Assembly (NCBI GenBank): GCA_964484205.1 | Contig: CAZAEZ010000024.1 | Span: 27,970 to 91,969, forward strand | Direction: 5' to 3' | DNA length: 64,000 bases | DNA from: M3007 sp964484205 | GTDB lineage: Bacteria > Bacteroidota > Bacteroidia > Chitinophagales > Saprospiraceae | In this document: positions 1 to 8,175 of the stretch, piece after piece | Numbering within the stretch: the first letter of the stretch is position 1 | Layout of the letters: every line of letters begins with the position of its first letter | Notes under the pieces: generated by a model | Seen by the model: the letters and a program-made list of their open reading frames with translations, nothing else | What the model was told of the DNA's origin: nothing | Database searches by the model: none | Program-made: the position numbers and the translations under genes

Positions 1-320
1 GGAAAACTGACCGCCATGCCGGCCACAGCCACCTGCAGGATCAGCATGATCTGGTAGTAAATCATGGAGATCACCCGCGGCAGGAAGGCCCGGATGAGGG
101 CAGCCAGCAGGGCATTGAAAGCCCAGCCCAAAAACATAACATGCGAATGGCCGTGTGTAAGAAACCGGTAGGCAAACTCGATGGGCGGTTTACCCCAGGC
201 CTGCCAGCGCAAATACACGCCCATCACAGCCGCAACAAACAACCAGGCCAATGCTGCGTGTGCAAACATGCGGGCAATCGTACTCCGCGAACCGGAAAAT
301 ACCAGGAGATTTCGACTCAC
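1..320 (-). CDS. Polytopic membrane protein, haem-copper-oxidase-like, partial
   Basis: The gene runs off the left edge, so only its N-terminal ~106 codons are visible. Hydrophobic segments follow the first residues (FAHAALAWLFVAAVMGVYL), then a histidine-rich stretch THGHSHVMFLGW, then two more hydrophobic stretches. The pattern GHSH followed by a glycine/tryptophan-rich helix resembles subunit-I-like (cbb3/nitric-oxide-reductase-type) membrane proteins whose helix histidines bind haem; that is an inference from a short fragment. GTG at 320 overlaps the TGA of the upstream lytic transglycosylase by 4 bp, suggesting translational coupling; ATG at 269 is the alternative start. The rest lies outside the window, so the metal-binding residues cannot be checked. 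Confidence 0.6.
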   Translation of the reverse strand, partial: MSRNLLVFSGSRSTIARMFAHAALAWLFVAAVMGVYLRWQAWGKPPIEFAYRFLTHGHSHVMFLGWAFNALLAALIRAFLPRVISMIYYQIMLILQVAVAGMAVSF

Positions 321-1216
321 TTCGGCAGACGGATTTGGTAGGTTTTGCCGGCCTTGTTGGCCAGTTTGCCGGAAATCAGCCAGGGGTTGAGCACCTTGAG
401 CATGCGGTAGGTTGTACCGTGTTCGACGGCAAAATCGCCCCAGCTGGCCACCGGACCATCGACGGTTACCGTTTTGAAATCCCGAACCGGGTTGTACAGG
501 TGGTCTTCCTTGATCTGGTATTCGTACAATTCCGGGTTGGTCATCACTTCCTTGATCGCAATGATCCGGAACGGGTAGCGCATGGTTTCGTCGGTGAGGT
601 TCAAATCAAAAAACGTTTGGGCGCGCTGATTGGCCATTTCCTGCTTGATCCGGCCCGGCCCGCCATTGTACGCCGCCGCGGCGAGGGTCCAGCTCCCGAG
701 CCGTTCTTTTTGCTGACGCATGTAGGTGCAAGCGGCGCGGGTGGCTTTTTCCAGGTGGTAGCGCTCGTCCACGTCGTCGTTCACCTCCAGGTCGTATTCG
801 CTTGCCGCCGCTTTCATAAACTGCCAGATGCCCCGCGCGCCGGCCGGCGACACGGCATTCGACAGGGCGCTTTCGGCAACGGCCAGGTATTTCAGATCGT
901 CCGGCACGCCTTCCGCTTTTAAAATGGGCTCGATGACCGGGAACATGGCGTTTGCCCGTTTGATGGCCAAAATGGTTTGCGAATGAAAATAAACATTCCG
1001 GACCAGTTCGGCATCGAGGCGCTGCCGCACGTCAAAATTATCCATGGGCAGTTTTTCGCCGCAAAAATCAAAATCCTTGTCGAGATTGATCGAACGGATG
1101 ACCTGCTCCGAGCCTTTTTCACTGCCTTTGAACGAGTAAAAAAATATGCCGGACAGCAGTACGGCCAGGAACAGGTTGATGAAGAGGAGTAACCGGTTTG
1201 TGCTTGTTAATTCCAT
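317..1216 (-). CDS. Membrane-anchored lytic murein transglycosylase (SLT family)
   Basis: Predicted to cleave the MurNAc-GlcNAc bond of peptidoglycan. One N-terminal membrane helix (LLLFINLFLAVLLSGIFF) anchors the protein. The SLT domain follows, with the catalytic glutamate in LAVAES, the family motif SPAGARGIWQFM and the downstream AAAYNGGPGRI motif. The C-terminal ~40 residues (TTYRMLKVLNPWL to the end) look like a degenerate LysM peptidoglycan-binding repeat. I prefer ATG at 1216 to an in-frame TTG at 1240, because the TTG abuts the T-tract of the terminator of the preceding minus-strand gene. The stop overlaps the start of the membrane-protein gene downstream. Confidence 0.88.
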   Translation of the reverse strand: MELTSTNRLLLFINLFLAVLLSGIFFYSFKGSEKGSEQVIRSINLDKDFDFCGEKLPMDNFDVRQRLDAELVRNVYFHSQTILAIKRANAMFPVIEPILKAEGVPDDLKYLAVAESALSNAVSPAGARGIWQFMKAAASEYDLEVNDDVDERYHLEKATRAACTYMRQQKERLGSWTLAAAAYNGGPGRIKQEMANQRAQTFFDLNLTDETMRYPFRIIAIKEVMTNPELYEYQIKEDHLYNPVRDFKTVTVDGPVASWGDFAVEHGTTYRMLKVLNPWLISGKLANKAGKTYQIRLPK

Positions 1217-1244
1217 GAGCGGGAGCGATTGTTTCGACAAAAAT

Positions 1245-1277
1245 AAAAAAAGCGCCGGTGTTACGGGCGCTTTTACA
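1245..1277 (-). terminator. Intrinsic terminator after the scpB-DUF2480 pair
   Basis: Read on the minus strand, AAAAGCGCC and GGCGCTTTT pair around a ~9-base loop, and the second arm runs into TTTTTTTATTTTT. It lies 19 bases past the stop of the DUF2480 gene and just before the lytic transglycosylase start, so it separates two minus-strand transcription units. Confidence 0.8.
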
Positions 1278-1295
1278 ACGTAGAGGCATGTTGGC

Positions 1296-1814
1296 TTATT
1301 CGGTCGGGCGTGTTTTTTTGTATACCGGCACCGTCGAACAGGGCTCGCCGAACATGATGCTCCGGGCCACCGGCGCCAGGCGGCGGGTAATTTCCAGGTA
1401 CGCCGAAGCGGGCACCGGCTTGTCGCTGCAGCCCTTGATCACGAGGCGCGCGTCGGTATAATCGGCAGGATCGAGCGCAGCCAGTTTTTTCAAAAAAGCA
1501 AATTCGGCAAACTGCTCGGGACGGCCCTGAAAAACATCGCGGGCGTATGCCGCGGCGTAGGAAGCCACCAGCATGTAGGCCCACATGGGAATGATGGCGT
1601 CGGTAGAGCAGAACACCGCCAGGTTTTTGCCGGTGTATTGCGTCCAGTCATGTGCTTTCAGCGCCTCCCGGAAGTCTTTTTCCTTCAGGATAAGTTCCAT
1701 GAACAGGTAGTCCTTCAGGTCGAAAGCCACCACTTCACCTTCCGGGTAAAATGCCTCCAGGTCGATTGTCGTCAGGCGGCTGTTTGCCACCCTGTTTACC
1801 AAGGGTTGCTCCAT
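1296..1814 (-). CDS. DUF2480 family protein
   Basis: A 172-residue soluble protein of the Bacteroidota-restricted DUF2480 family. I recognise the N-terminal pattern VNRVANSRLTTIDLEAFYP, the central QYTGKNLAVFCSTDAIIPMWAYMLV and the C-terminal GEPCSTVPVYKK. There is no signal peptide or membrane helix. The function is unknown; the two conserved cysteines (CSTDA and EPCSTVPV) suggest metal or redox chemistry, but that is only a guess. It lies 12 bases after scpB on the same strand and is followed by a terminator, so the two are probably co-transcribed. Confidence 0.85.
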   Translation of the reverse strand: MEQPLVNRVANSRLTTIDLEAFYPEGEVVAFDLKDYLFMELILKEKDFREALKAHDWTQYTGKNLAVFCSTDAIIPMWAYMLVASYAAAYARDVFQGRPEQFAEFAFLKKLAALDPADYTDARLVIKGCSDKPVPASAYLEITRRLAPVARSIMFGEPCSTVPVYKKTRPTE

Positions 1815-1826
1815 TTTTTCTGTTTT

Positions 1827-2435
1827 TTAATCACCGGCCGATTCGGCGTCGGCATCCGGCATGGGCCGTTCTTCGGATTCCGGGGCCTCGCCAATGGTGT
1901 TTTCCACCTCCTTGAAATCTTTGGGTTTGGGCAATTCGACCAGGTCTTTGATGCCCAGGTAGTCCATAAATTTATCCGAAGTGGCGTACAACAGCGGCCG
2001 CCCGGGCCCTTCGCTGCGCCCGGTGATTACAACAAGTTCCTTTTCCAAAAGTTTCTGCAGGGTATAATCGCAGTTTACGCCGCGGATGGCTTCCAGGTCC
2101 GATTTGCTCACCGGCTGTTTGTAGGCCACGATGGCCAGCGTTTCCAGGGTTGCCTGCGATAGCCGCTTCTGGGTGGTCTGTTTCAGAAAAACAGCGACGG
2201 TGTTGTGGTAGGCGCCTTTGGTCAGAAACTGGAATCCGCCGGCAATCTCGACAAGTTCAAAAGCATAGGTATCTTGCGCATACTGTTCGCGCAGTTGTTC
2301 GATCGCCGCCAGGACATCGGCTTCCGGCACCTCGGCTTCCAGTACTTCGGCGAGTACCGCGCAGATTTCGGCCAGGGTGGTCGCCTGCGGCGAAACAAAA
2401 ATGAGTGCTTCTACGTGCTGTTTCAGAAAATCCAT
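1827..2435 (-). CDS. scpB: Segregation and condensation protein B
   Basis: ScpB binds ScpA within the SMC-ScpAB condensin that compacts and segregates the chromosome. The N-terminal winged-helix half (MDFLKQHVEALIFVSPQATTLAEI) and the second one containing LSQATLETLAIVAYKQPVSKSDLEAIRGVN are diagnostic; GRSEGPGRPLLYATSDKFMDYLG is also typical. The acidic C-terminal tail (SEERPMPDADAES) is low-complexity. ATG at 2435 matches family alignments; a GTG at 2462 would add nine residues. A TACTTTTG box lies 8 bases upstream of this ATG, so the transcript may be nearly leaderless. Confidence 0.92.
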   Translation of the reverse strand: MDFLKQHVEALIFVSPQATTLAEICAVLAEVLEAEVPEADVLAAIEQLREQYAQDTYAFELVEIAGGFQFLTKGAYHNTVAVFLKQTTQKRLSQATLETLAIVAYKQPVSKSDLEAIRGVNCDYTLQKLLEKELVVITGRSEGPGRPLLYATSDKFMDYLGIKDLVELPKPKDFKEVENTIGEAPESEERPMPDADAESAGD

Positions 2436-2443
2436 TGCGGGCG

Positions 2444-2451
2444 CAAAAGTA
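2444..2451 (-). promoter_or_regulatory. Bacteroidota -7 box (TACTTTTG) before scpB
   Basis: On the minus strand, TACTTTTG exactly matches the Bacteroidota -7 consensus TAnnTTTG. Only eight bases separate it from the scpB ATG, which would give an almost leaderless mRNA. No clear TTG is present at the expected -33 distance, so this is moderate evidence only. Confidence 0.4.
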
Positions 2452-2491
2452 GGGAAAATCACGACGCAGCGGGCCCGGATTTAAGACACCT

Positions 2492-3592
2492 CTAATATTT
2501 GACCTGTATACGCTGATACAATTCATTTTGGGTACCGCGCACCTCCATGGTCACGATCGGGTCGTCGCCCTCCCATTGGATCCGGAGCAAGCCAAAATTT
2601 TTCTTGACGATCATATCGCCCACCCGCATTTTATTGGGTTCGCTGGTGCCGCTGCGAATGTGTGTGAGGCCGCTGGAGGTAAAATCGTAGAGCGGGTACG
2701 GCAGCCCTTGCAGGTCCATTTTTGTGATCTCCGCCATGTGCCGGTCGCCGGAAAGGATCAGCAGATTTTTGGGTTTGAGACGCACGATGGTTTGCAACAT
2801 GCGTTTGCGGGCATTGGGAAAATTGCCCCACTTTTCGTGGCCGTGTTCGTCGGCCAGAATCTGGATGCTGGAACAGAGAATGTGCAGTTTGGCCGGGCTG
2901 TTGGTCAGTTCGCGCTCGAGCCATTGCCACTGGGCTTCGCCCAAAATATCGCCCTCGGTGTTGGGAAAATACCGGCGGTTGGGATTCGGGTCGGCGATCA
3001 GGGTGTCGCGAAAATACCGGGTATCCATCACGATCACCTTGATCTGGTGGTTGCCCTTGCCGAACAGGTACGACTGGTACGCGCCTTCCTGCCGGCGAAC
3101 GGGTTCGCGGTAGGGCACGTCCAGAAAGTCGAGCAGGCAGCGCTGACTGCCTTTTTTGTTGGGCAGGCCCTTTCCGGCGTCATTTGCGCCGTAGTCATGG
3201 TCGTCGTAGATGCCGACAACCTGGGTGTTTTTGCGCAGTTGTTTGTAGCCCGGCGTTACTTTGAGGCTTTTGTAGTGCTTGGCCAGGGCGCGCAGGTTGG
3301 TCGTGTCGGCGTAGATAATATCGCCCAGCCATATCCACAAATTCGGGTTGTTCGCGGCCACGTCGAGCCACATCGTCTGGGGTTTGTCCATTCGATTGCA
3401 GGAGCCGAAGGTGATGACCTCCAGGTCCTGGCTCCGGTCGATCGGTCGTGGCAGGAAAGCCTCCAGATCAACATCTTTGGGCGTTTCATCGTCCGAAGCA
3501 TCTGCATTCTGGGCAGACAACGGCAAATAAAAAACACAGCAAACGAGGAAGGCAACCCAGGGTAGTTGCCGGGCAACAGACAAATTTTTCAT
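2492..3592 (-). CDS. PhoD-like alkaline phosphatase family protein, exported
   Basis: A metallophosphatase of the PhoD/phytase-like superfamily, 366 residues. An N-terminal signal peptide (MKNLSVARQLPWVAFLVCCVFYLPLSAQ) indicates export. The metal and active-site signatures are in order: FGSCNR, WLGDIIYAD, GIYDDHDYGANDAG, VIVMDTRYFRD and LILSGDRHMAEI. The protein resembles the Bacteroidota group that acts on phosphodiesters or phosphomonoesters; its substrate is not evident. It is monocistronic as far as can be seen, with a 236-base upstream gap. It is unrelated in detail to the PhoD-type remnant at 25.4 kb. Confidence 0.88.
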   Translation of the reverse strand: MKNLSVARQLPWVAFLVCCVFYLPLSAQNADASDDETPKDVDLEAFLPRPIDRSQDLEVITFGSCNRMDKPQTMWLDVAANNPNLWIWLGDIIYADTTNLRALAKHYKSLKVTPGYKQLRKNTQVVGIYDDHDYGANDAGKGLPNKKGSQRCLLDFLDVPYREPVRRQEGAYQSYLFGKGNHQIKVIVMDTRYFRDTLIADPNPNRRYFPNTEGDILGEAQWQWLERELTNSPAKLHILCSSIQILADEHGHEKWGNFPNARKRMLQTIVRLKPKNLLILSGDRHMAEITKMDLQGLPYPLYDFTSSGLTHIRSGTSEPNKMRVGDMIVKKNFGLLRIQWEGDDPIVTMEVRGTQNELYQRIQVKY

Positions 3593-3828
3593 GCGAGGCA
3601 GAATTCTAGTAGTTGTGTAAAACTGGGCCGGGATTAGAACGACGGTTTTACAAAAATCGTACTAAACAAAATGCAAAGGCAGCTTCCGGGTGGTAATTTG
3701 CGTCATCTGTGGGAGTAGTTTGTTATTACTGCAAAACACTTTCGGCCGGATTTTCGTTTTTTTAGCTGTGGAACCCGGATTCTGCATTCGACATTGATCT
3801 TTTTGAAAATTTTGCAAACTCAGTCAAT

Positions 3829-5853
3829 ATGCCCAAACTCAAACACAAATTCTTCTTCCTGAGCCTGGTCATCCTCTTCGGCGCCTGCAACTATACCATC
3901 CGTGTCAAAGACGGCCGCACCGCCTACGAGCGCAAACAATACGCCGTGGCCATACCCATGCTGGAAAAAGAGTTTGGCCGCGCCAAAACGCGCACCGAAA
4001 AGGGGCAACTGGCCTACCAGATCGCCGATGCCCACCGGCAAAACGGCCGCGACGAAGCCTCCCTGAACTGGTTTTCCCTGGCTTACGAAAACAACTACGG
4101 CCCCGAGGCGCTGAAAGGAAAAGCCTATGCCCTGAAAAAACTGGAACGCTACGCCGAAGCCCGTGCAGTGTTCAAAGACCTCGGCATCGAGATCGGCAGT
4201 CCGTACGAGTACCGGAAGGAAGTCGCCGCTTGTGATATCGCCATCGGTTGGCTGGAAATTGCCGATGAAAGCGGCTGGGAAGTGGAACCCACGCTGTTCA
4301 ACAGCACGCAAAACGACTTTTCGCCGGTGTACTACACCGACGGCCGGCTGGTGTTCAGCAGCGACCGGTATCTGGGCAAAGGCGACGACGCGTACAAATG
4401 GACCGGCAACAAATTCATGGACCTGTTCATCGTAGACCCGGAAGATGCCAGCGCCCAGATTTTTGACGGCGGCCTGAACTCCGAAGGCAACGAAGGCACC
4501 ATGTGCTTCAACCGCGATTACACCGAAATTTTCTTCGCCCGCGCAGTCGGCGCTTACAAGGGCGACGACCAGTACTGCAAAATTTACACCGCCAGTCGCG
4601 GCGGCGACAGCTGGGCGACCCCGCGCCCCCTGCCCTTCCAGCGCGACAAGATCAACTATTTCCACCCGGCCCTCTCCCCCGACGGCGCCACGCTCTACTT
4701 CTCCTGCAACGATCCGGAGGGCTGGGGCGGCTACGACTTGTGGTCGGTGGAACGCGACGACCAAAGCGAAAGCGGCTGGGGCGAGCCCCGCCTGCTCAGC
4801 CGCAACATCAACACGCCCAAAAACGAGGTGTTTCCCATGTTCAGCGACGATACGCTGTACTTCGCTTCCGACGGGCTGCCGGGCATGGGCGGGCTCGATA
4901 TTTTCCGCACCTACAAAACCGACCGCAACGCCTGGGCATCGCCCATCAACCTCAAGCCGCCGGTCAACAGCGGCGCCGACGACTTCGGTTTTATCGCCAC
5001 GACCGCACCCACCCGCAACGGCAAACTCCAGCCCGGCGACCTGCTGCGCAAAGGTTTTTTCACCTCCAACCGGCCTGCCGACGGCAGCCGCGGCGCCGAC
5101 GACATCTACCGCTTCGAACAGCGCGTGCCCGTGCCCAAACCACCCAAAGTGGACACCACCCCGGCCAGACCCCTGGTTTACAAGATGATCCTCGAGGGCT
5201 ATGTTTTGGAAAAAATATTAAGCGACCCCACCGATCCCAACAGCACCGTGCTGGGCCGCCGCCCGCTCGACGGCGCCGCTGTGGAGATCAGTTTTTCCGG
5301 AAAAAAACAGCGCGTAACGGTAAAAGAAGACGGCTTTTTCCGGCTCGAACTGGCTGAAAACACCGACTACAGCTTTGCCGCCTCCCGCGAAAACTACCTG
5401 TCCAACAGCGCGCGCTTCAGCACCGTGGGCATCGCCAGGGACCCGAACAATCCGGAACAAACGTTTGAACTGGAGATTGTGCTCGACAAGATTTTCCGCA
5501 ACCGCGAGATCGTGCTCGAAAACATCTACTACGATTACGACAAGTGGGACATCCGCCCCGACGCCGAGCCCACGCTCAACAGTCTGGCCGATGTGCTGCG
5601 CCAAAATCCCGATATCCGTATCCAACTCGGCAGTCACACCGACTGCCGCGGCAAAGACGACTACAACGAGAATCTTTCACAAAAACGCGCCCAAAGCGCC
5701 GTCAACTACCTCATCGGCAAAGGCATCGACGCCACCCGGCTGGCCGCCATCGGCTACGGCGAAACCCAACCTGCCGCAAGCTGCGCCTGCAACCGCTGCA
5801 CGGAGTCGGAGCACCAGGCGAATAGGCGCACTACGTTTAAGATTGTGGAGTAG
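3829..5853 (+). CDS. OmpA-family lipoprotein with TPR, beta-propeller and carboxypeptidase-regulatory domains (PorE-like)
   Basis: This 674-residue lipoprotein (lipobox ending in Cys20, FGACN) has four parts. They are TPR-like helices (~25-140), a PD40/WD40-like propeller (~150-410, with repeated FSSDR, LYFSCNDPEGWGGYDLW and LYFASDGLPGMGGLDIF), a carboxypeptidase-regulatory-like beta domain (~445-540), and a C-terminal OmpA domain (~555-674) with SHTDCRGKDDYN and LSQKRAQSAVNYL for diaminopimelate binding. That domain order is the one described for PorE, the T9SS lipoprotein that attaches the translocon to peptidoglycan. Many Bacteroidota carry several such paralogs, so a T9SS role is inferred. 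It fits with the T9SS cargo at 46.8-53.8 kb. Confidence 0.85.
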   Translation: MPKLKHKFFFLSLVILFGACNYTIRVKDGRTAYERKQYAVAIPMLEKEFGRAKTRTEKGQLAYQIADAHRQNGRDEASLNWFSLAYENNYGPEALKGKAYALKKLERYAEARAVFKDLGIEIGSPYEYRKEVAACDIAIGWLEIADESGWEVEPTLFNSTQNDFSPVYYTDGRLVFSSDRYLGKGDDAYKWTGNKFMDLFIVDPEDASAQIFDGGLNSEGNEGTMCFNRDYTEIFFARAVGAYKGDDQYCKIYTASRGGDSWATPRPLPFQRDKINYFHPALSPDGATLYFSCNDPEGWGGYDLWSVERDDQSESGWGEPRLLSRNINTPKNEVFPMFSDDTLYFASDGLPGMGGLDIFRTYKTDRNAWASPINLKPPVNSGADDFGFIATTAPTRNGKLQPGDLLRKGFFTSNRPADGSRGADDIYRFEQRVPVPKPPKVDTTPARPLVYKMILEGYVLEKILSDPTDPNSTVLGRRPLDGAAVEISFSGKKQRVTVKEDGFFRLELAENTDYSFAASRENYLSNSARFSTVGIARDPNNPEQTFELEIVLDKIFRNREIVLENIYYDYDKWDIRPDAEPTLNSLADVLRQNPDIRIQLGSHTDCRGKDDYNENLSQKRAQSAVNYLIGKGIDATRLAAIGYGETQPAASCACNRCTESEHQANRRTTFKIVE

Positions 5854-5867
5854 GTTTTTTGGGTGCC

Positions 5868-5902
5868 TACTCGTCCTACGACTTGGAGTCGTAGGACGAG
5901 TA
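5868..5902. repeat. Palindrome with three-base spacer (ACTCGTCCTACG subfamily, copy 1)
   Basis: Arms TACTCGTCCTACGACT and AGTCGTAGGACGAGTA are perfect and separated by TGG. The element follows the PorE-like gene by 14 bases and precedes the next start by 38. A second copy at 8121-8157 precedes the paralogous gene; its arms differ by compensated changes. Confidence 0.9.
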
Positions 5903-5940
5903 CATCCACAGCCATAACACCCACCTATAATTAACGAAAT

Positions 5941-6717
5941 ATGTACCCAAAGCTACCCACCCTTTTCGCCGCCGCCCTGTGCCTAAGCACGGCCTGCACC
6001 CATTACTACTACGCCCCCAACAGTTTGCAAACGCCCTTTTTACAGAAAAAACACGACACCCGCGCCAGCATCGGCTTCATCGGCGGTGATGAATTCAGCG
6101 GCTGGGAAGCCAGCGCCTGTTACAGCCCGGTGCAATACGGCGCCGTGCTGTTCAATCATTTTCAGGTGCAGCACGCCCGGCCTGACGACAACCCGGAACG
6201 CGAATACGGCAATGGCCGGCTGACCGAATTCGCCCTGGGGGCCTATAATCCAATTAAAAAAAACATGAGCCTGAGTTTGTTCGCCGGTTGGGGCCGCGGC
6301 CACGTGTTCAACGCATACGGCCATGGCATCGTTTCAGACCTGCGCTTTGAACGGCTGTTTCTTCAACCGGGATTGATGATCCAGGGTAAAAGAGCCCGCT
6401 TCGGGATTTCAACCCGGCTCAACCGGCTCAACTATGTGGGCGGCGATGTGGATCTTGGCATTCCGGCAACAGACCTCAATTCGATCCGGAATATCGAAAA
6501 TGCCACGCCAATTCATTTCCTGGAAAGCGGTTTGGTCGCCGGATTCGGCACTGCGCCGGTCTGGGTGGACTTTAGGATGAATATCAACACCAAAAAAAAC
6601 CGGCATGAGTTAGGCTTCGCCACATCCACCGCCGGCATTGCGATCCAGTTTGAGCTGGATTATTTCTGGCGGAAAAAAGAGGCCAACAAGAAGATGGATT
6701 TATTCAACACTGATTAG
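5941..6717 (+). CDS. Predicted outer-membrane lipoprotein, paralog 1
   Basis: Family not recognised. The protein has 258 residues with a lipoprotein signal (LCLSTACTHYYY) and many alternating beta-type segments, in the style of an outer-membrane beta-barrel or surface lipoprotein. It is clearly a paralog of the 262-residue protein at 8176: both read TAC/PAC, then FYxPNxxQxPxL, then GWExxxxYSPxxxxxxxxNHF, then an LTEGAVGGY-like segment and SLFxGxGxGxxxN. The pair brackets a cytochrome c peroxidase, and each copy is preceded by a hairpin of the same subfamily, so gene and hairpin probably duplicated together. There is no catalytic motif. Confidence 0.75.
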   Translation: MYPKLPTLFAAALCLSTACTHYYYAPNSLQTPFLQKKHDTRASIGFIGGDEFSGWEASACYSPVQYGAVLFNHFQVQHARPDDNPEREYGNGRLTEFALGAYNPIKKNMSLSLFAGWGRGHVFNAYGHGIVSDLRFERLFLQPGLMIQGKRARFGISTRLNRLNYVGGDVDLGIPATDLNSIRNIENATPIHFLESGLVAGFGTAPVWVDFRMNINTKKNRHELGFATSTAGIAIQFELDYFWRKKEANKKMDLFNTD

Positions 6718-6931
6718 CCGCTGTTCTCAGCCCGGCGATTCATCGCGGGGAAAAAATAAATCCCACCCAACCAGGCAGCCAATCCGCGCCGTCTTTCGTC
6801 ATGGTATTGTCAGGGTTTTAACGCAACATTAATGGCCTTAACACTTTGATTTTAACAAAAAACTACTGTCCGGGCTCTATTTTTACGGACGTTTCTCCTC
6901 GTTTCCTTCATTTCACTAAAATTGCATAACC

Positions 6932-8110
6932 ATGAAAAAACTGCACCCAGTCTGTCTGTTTCTCGGCATTTTGATCCTCGCAGCTGCCTGTAAGCGCGAT
7001 ACTGATTTTAACTACTACTACTACGAACCGGCCGATTACGCTTTGTTATCACAATACCTGGATTTGCCGGACCGCCCGGAAAACTACCAATCCACATTGC
7101 CGAAACACCTGCAATCATTGGGCCTGGCAGCACGTCCGGTCGATTACGACAAAGCCACCCTTGGGCGCGTTTTGTTTTACGACAAAAACCTCTCGAAAGA
7201 CGGCACTATTTCCTGTGCCAGTTGCCACAAGCAGGAACTGGCGTTTTCAGACGATAAAAAAGTGAGTACCGGCGTTTTCGGGCTCACCGGCAGCCGGAAC
7301 TCCATTGCCCTGGGTTCCGTGCTGAGTTTTTCGGCCTACTACGGCACCGACCTGTTCGGCCCATCCGGCATCCCGTTTTTCTGGGACAACCGCGCCAACA
7401 CCGCCGCCGACCAGAACATGGCCTCCATGACCAACCCAAATGAGATGGGCATGAGCCACGCCGATATTGTACACGCTGTACAGACGCAGCCGTACTACGA
7501 GCCCCTGTTCCGCATGGCGTTTAACAGCGGACAAATCACTGAAGCCCGCGTTTCAGAAGCCATTGCCGAGTTTGTAAACGGGATTGGTTCGTATAAAAGC
7601 AAATTCGACAGCGAAGCAGAAAAAACCATTGGCTACAACACTTTCAGCAACCTCGAACGGAACAATTTCAGTGGCTTCTCCGCTGCTGAAAATCGTGGCA
7701 AACTGATCTACCTCGACAATTGCGCGTCCTGCCACAGCCCGACACAAGGTCGCCCGGAAAAAATGAAAGCCAACAACGGCCTGGATGCTACCACCGTGGA
7801 TTCGGGCATAGGCGGCGTTACCAACCAAGCCAACGACATGGCACAGTTCAAAGTGCCGACGCTGCGCAACATCGAACTGACGGGGCCCTACATGCACGAT
7901 GGCCGCTTTGCCACACTCGAAGAAGTGGTGGAGCACTACAGTACCGGCATCCAAAATCACCCCAACCTGAGCCACGAACTCAAATACGGGAACCAGCCCA
8001 GAAAGATGAATTTCTCCGCGCAGGATAAATCCGACCTGGTTGCCTTTTTGAAAACACTGACCGACCAGCAGTTGCTTACCGATAAGCGGTATGCAAATCC
8101 GTTTAAATAA
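6932..8110 (+). CDS. Dihaem cytochrome c peroxidase (CcpA/MauG family), lipoprotein
   Basis: Predicted to reduce hydrogen peroxide with electrons from cytochrome c in the periplasm, or to act as a MauG-like oxidase. The N-terminus is a lipoprotein signal (ILAAACKRD). Two haem-binding motifs are visible, CASCHKQ (~residue 91) and CASCHSP (~residue 267), with the family segments FYDKNLSKDGTISC, FFWDNRANT and FKVPTLRNIELTGPYMHDGRFATLEEVVEHY. Length (392) is normal for the family with an extra N-terminal segment. It lies between two paralogous lipoproteins on the same strand, which may be partners; that is inference from position. Confidence 0.92.
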   Translation: MKKLHPVCLFLGILILAAACKRDTDFNYYYYEPADYALLSQYLDLPDRPENYQSTLPKHLQSLGLAARPVDYDKATLGRVLFYDKNLSKDGTISCASCHKQELAFSDDKKVSTGVFGLTGSRNSIALGSVLSFSAYYGTDLFGPSGIPFFWDNRANTAADQNMASMTNPNEMGMSHADIVHAVQTQPYYEPLFRMAFNSGQITEARVSEAIAEFVNGIGSYKSKFDSEAEKTIGYNTFSNLERNNFSGFSAAENRGKLIYLDNCASCHSPTQGRPEKMKANNGLDATTVDSGIGGVTNQANDMAQFKVPTLRNIELTGPYMHDGRFATLEEVVEHYSTGIQNHPNLSHELKYGNQPRKMNFSAQDKSDLVAFLKTLTDQQLLTDKRYANPFK

Positions 8111-8120
8111 ATTGAAAAGG

Positions 8121-8157
8121 TTACTCGTCCTACGGCTCAAAGCCGTAGGACGAGTAA
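8121..8157. repeat. Palindrome with three-base spacer (ACTCGTCCTACG subfamily, copy 2)
   Basis: Arms TTACTCGTCCTACGGCT and AGCCGTAGGACGAGTAA, 17 bases each and perfect, flank the spacer CAA. Compared with the copy at 5868, a base pair next to the loop changed from A-T to G-C on both arms, a compensatory change. It lies between the peroxidase stop and the next start (19 bases away). Confidence 0.9.
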
Positions 8158-8175
8158 AAGCTAACCAACCGACCC

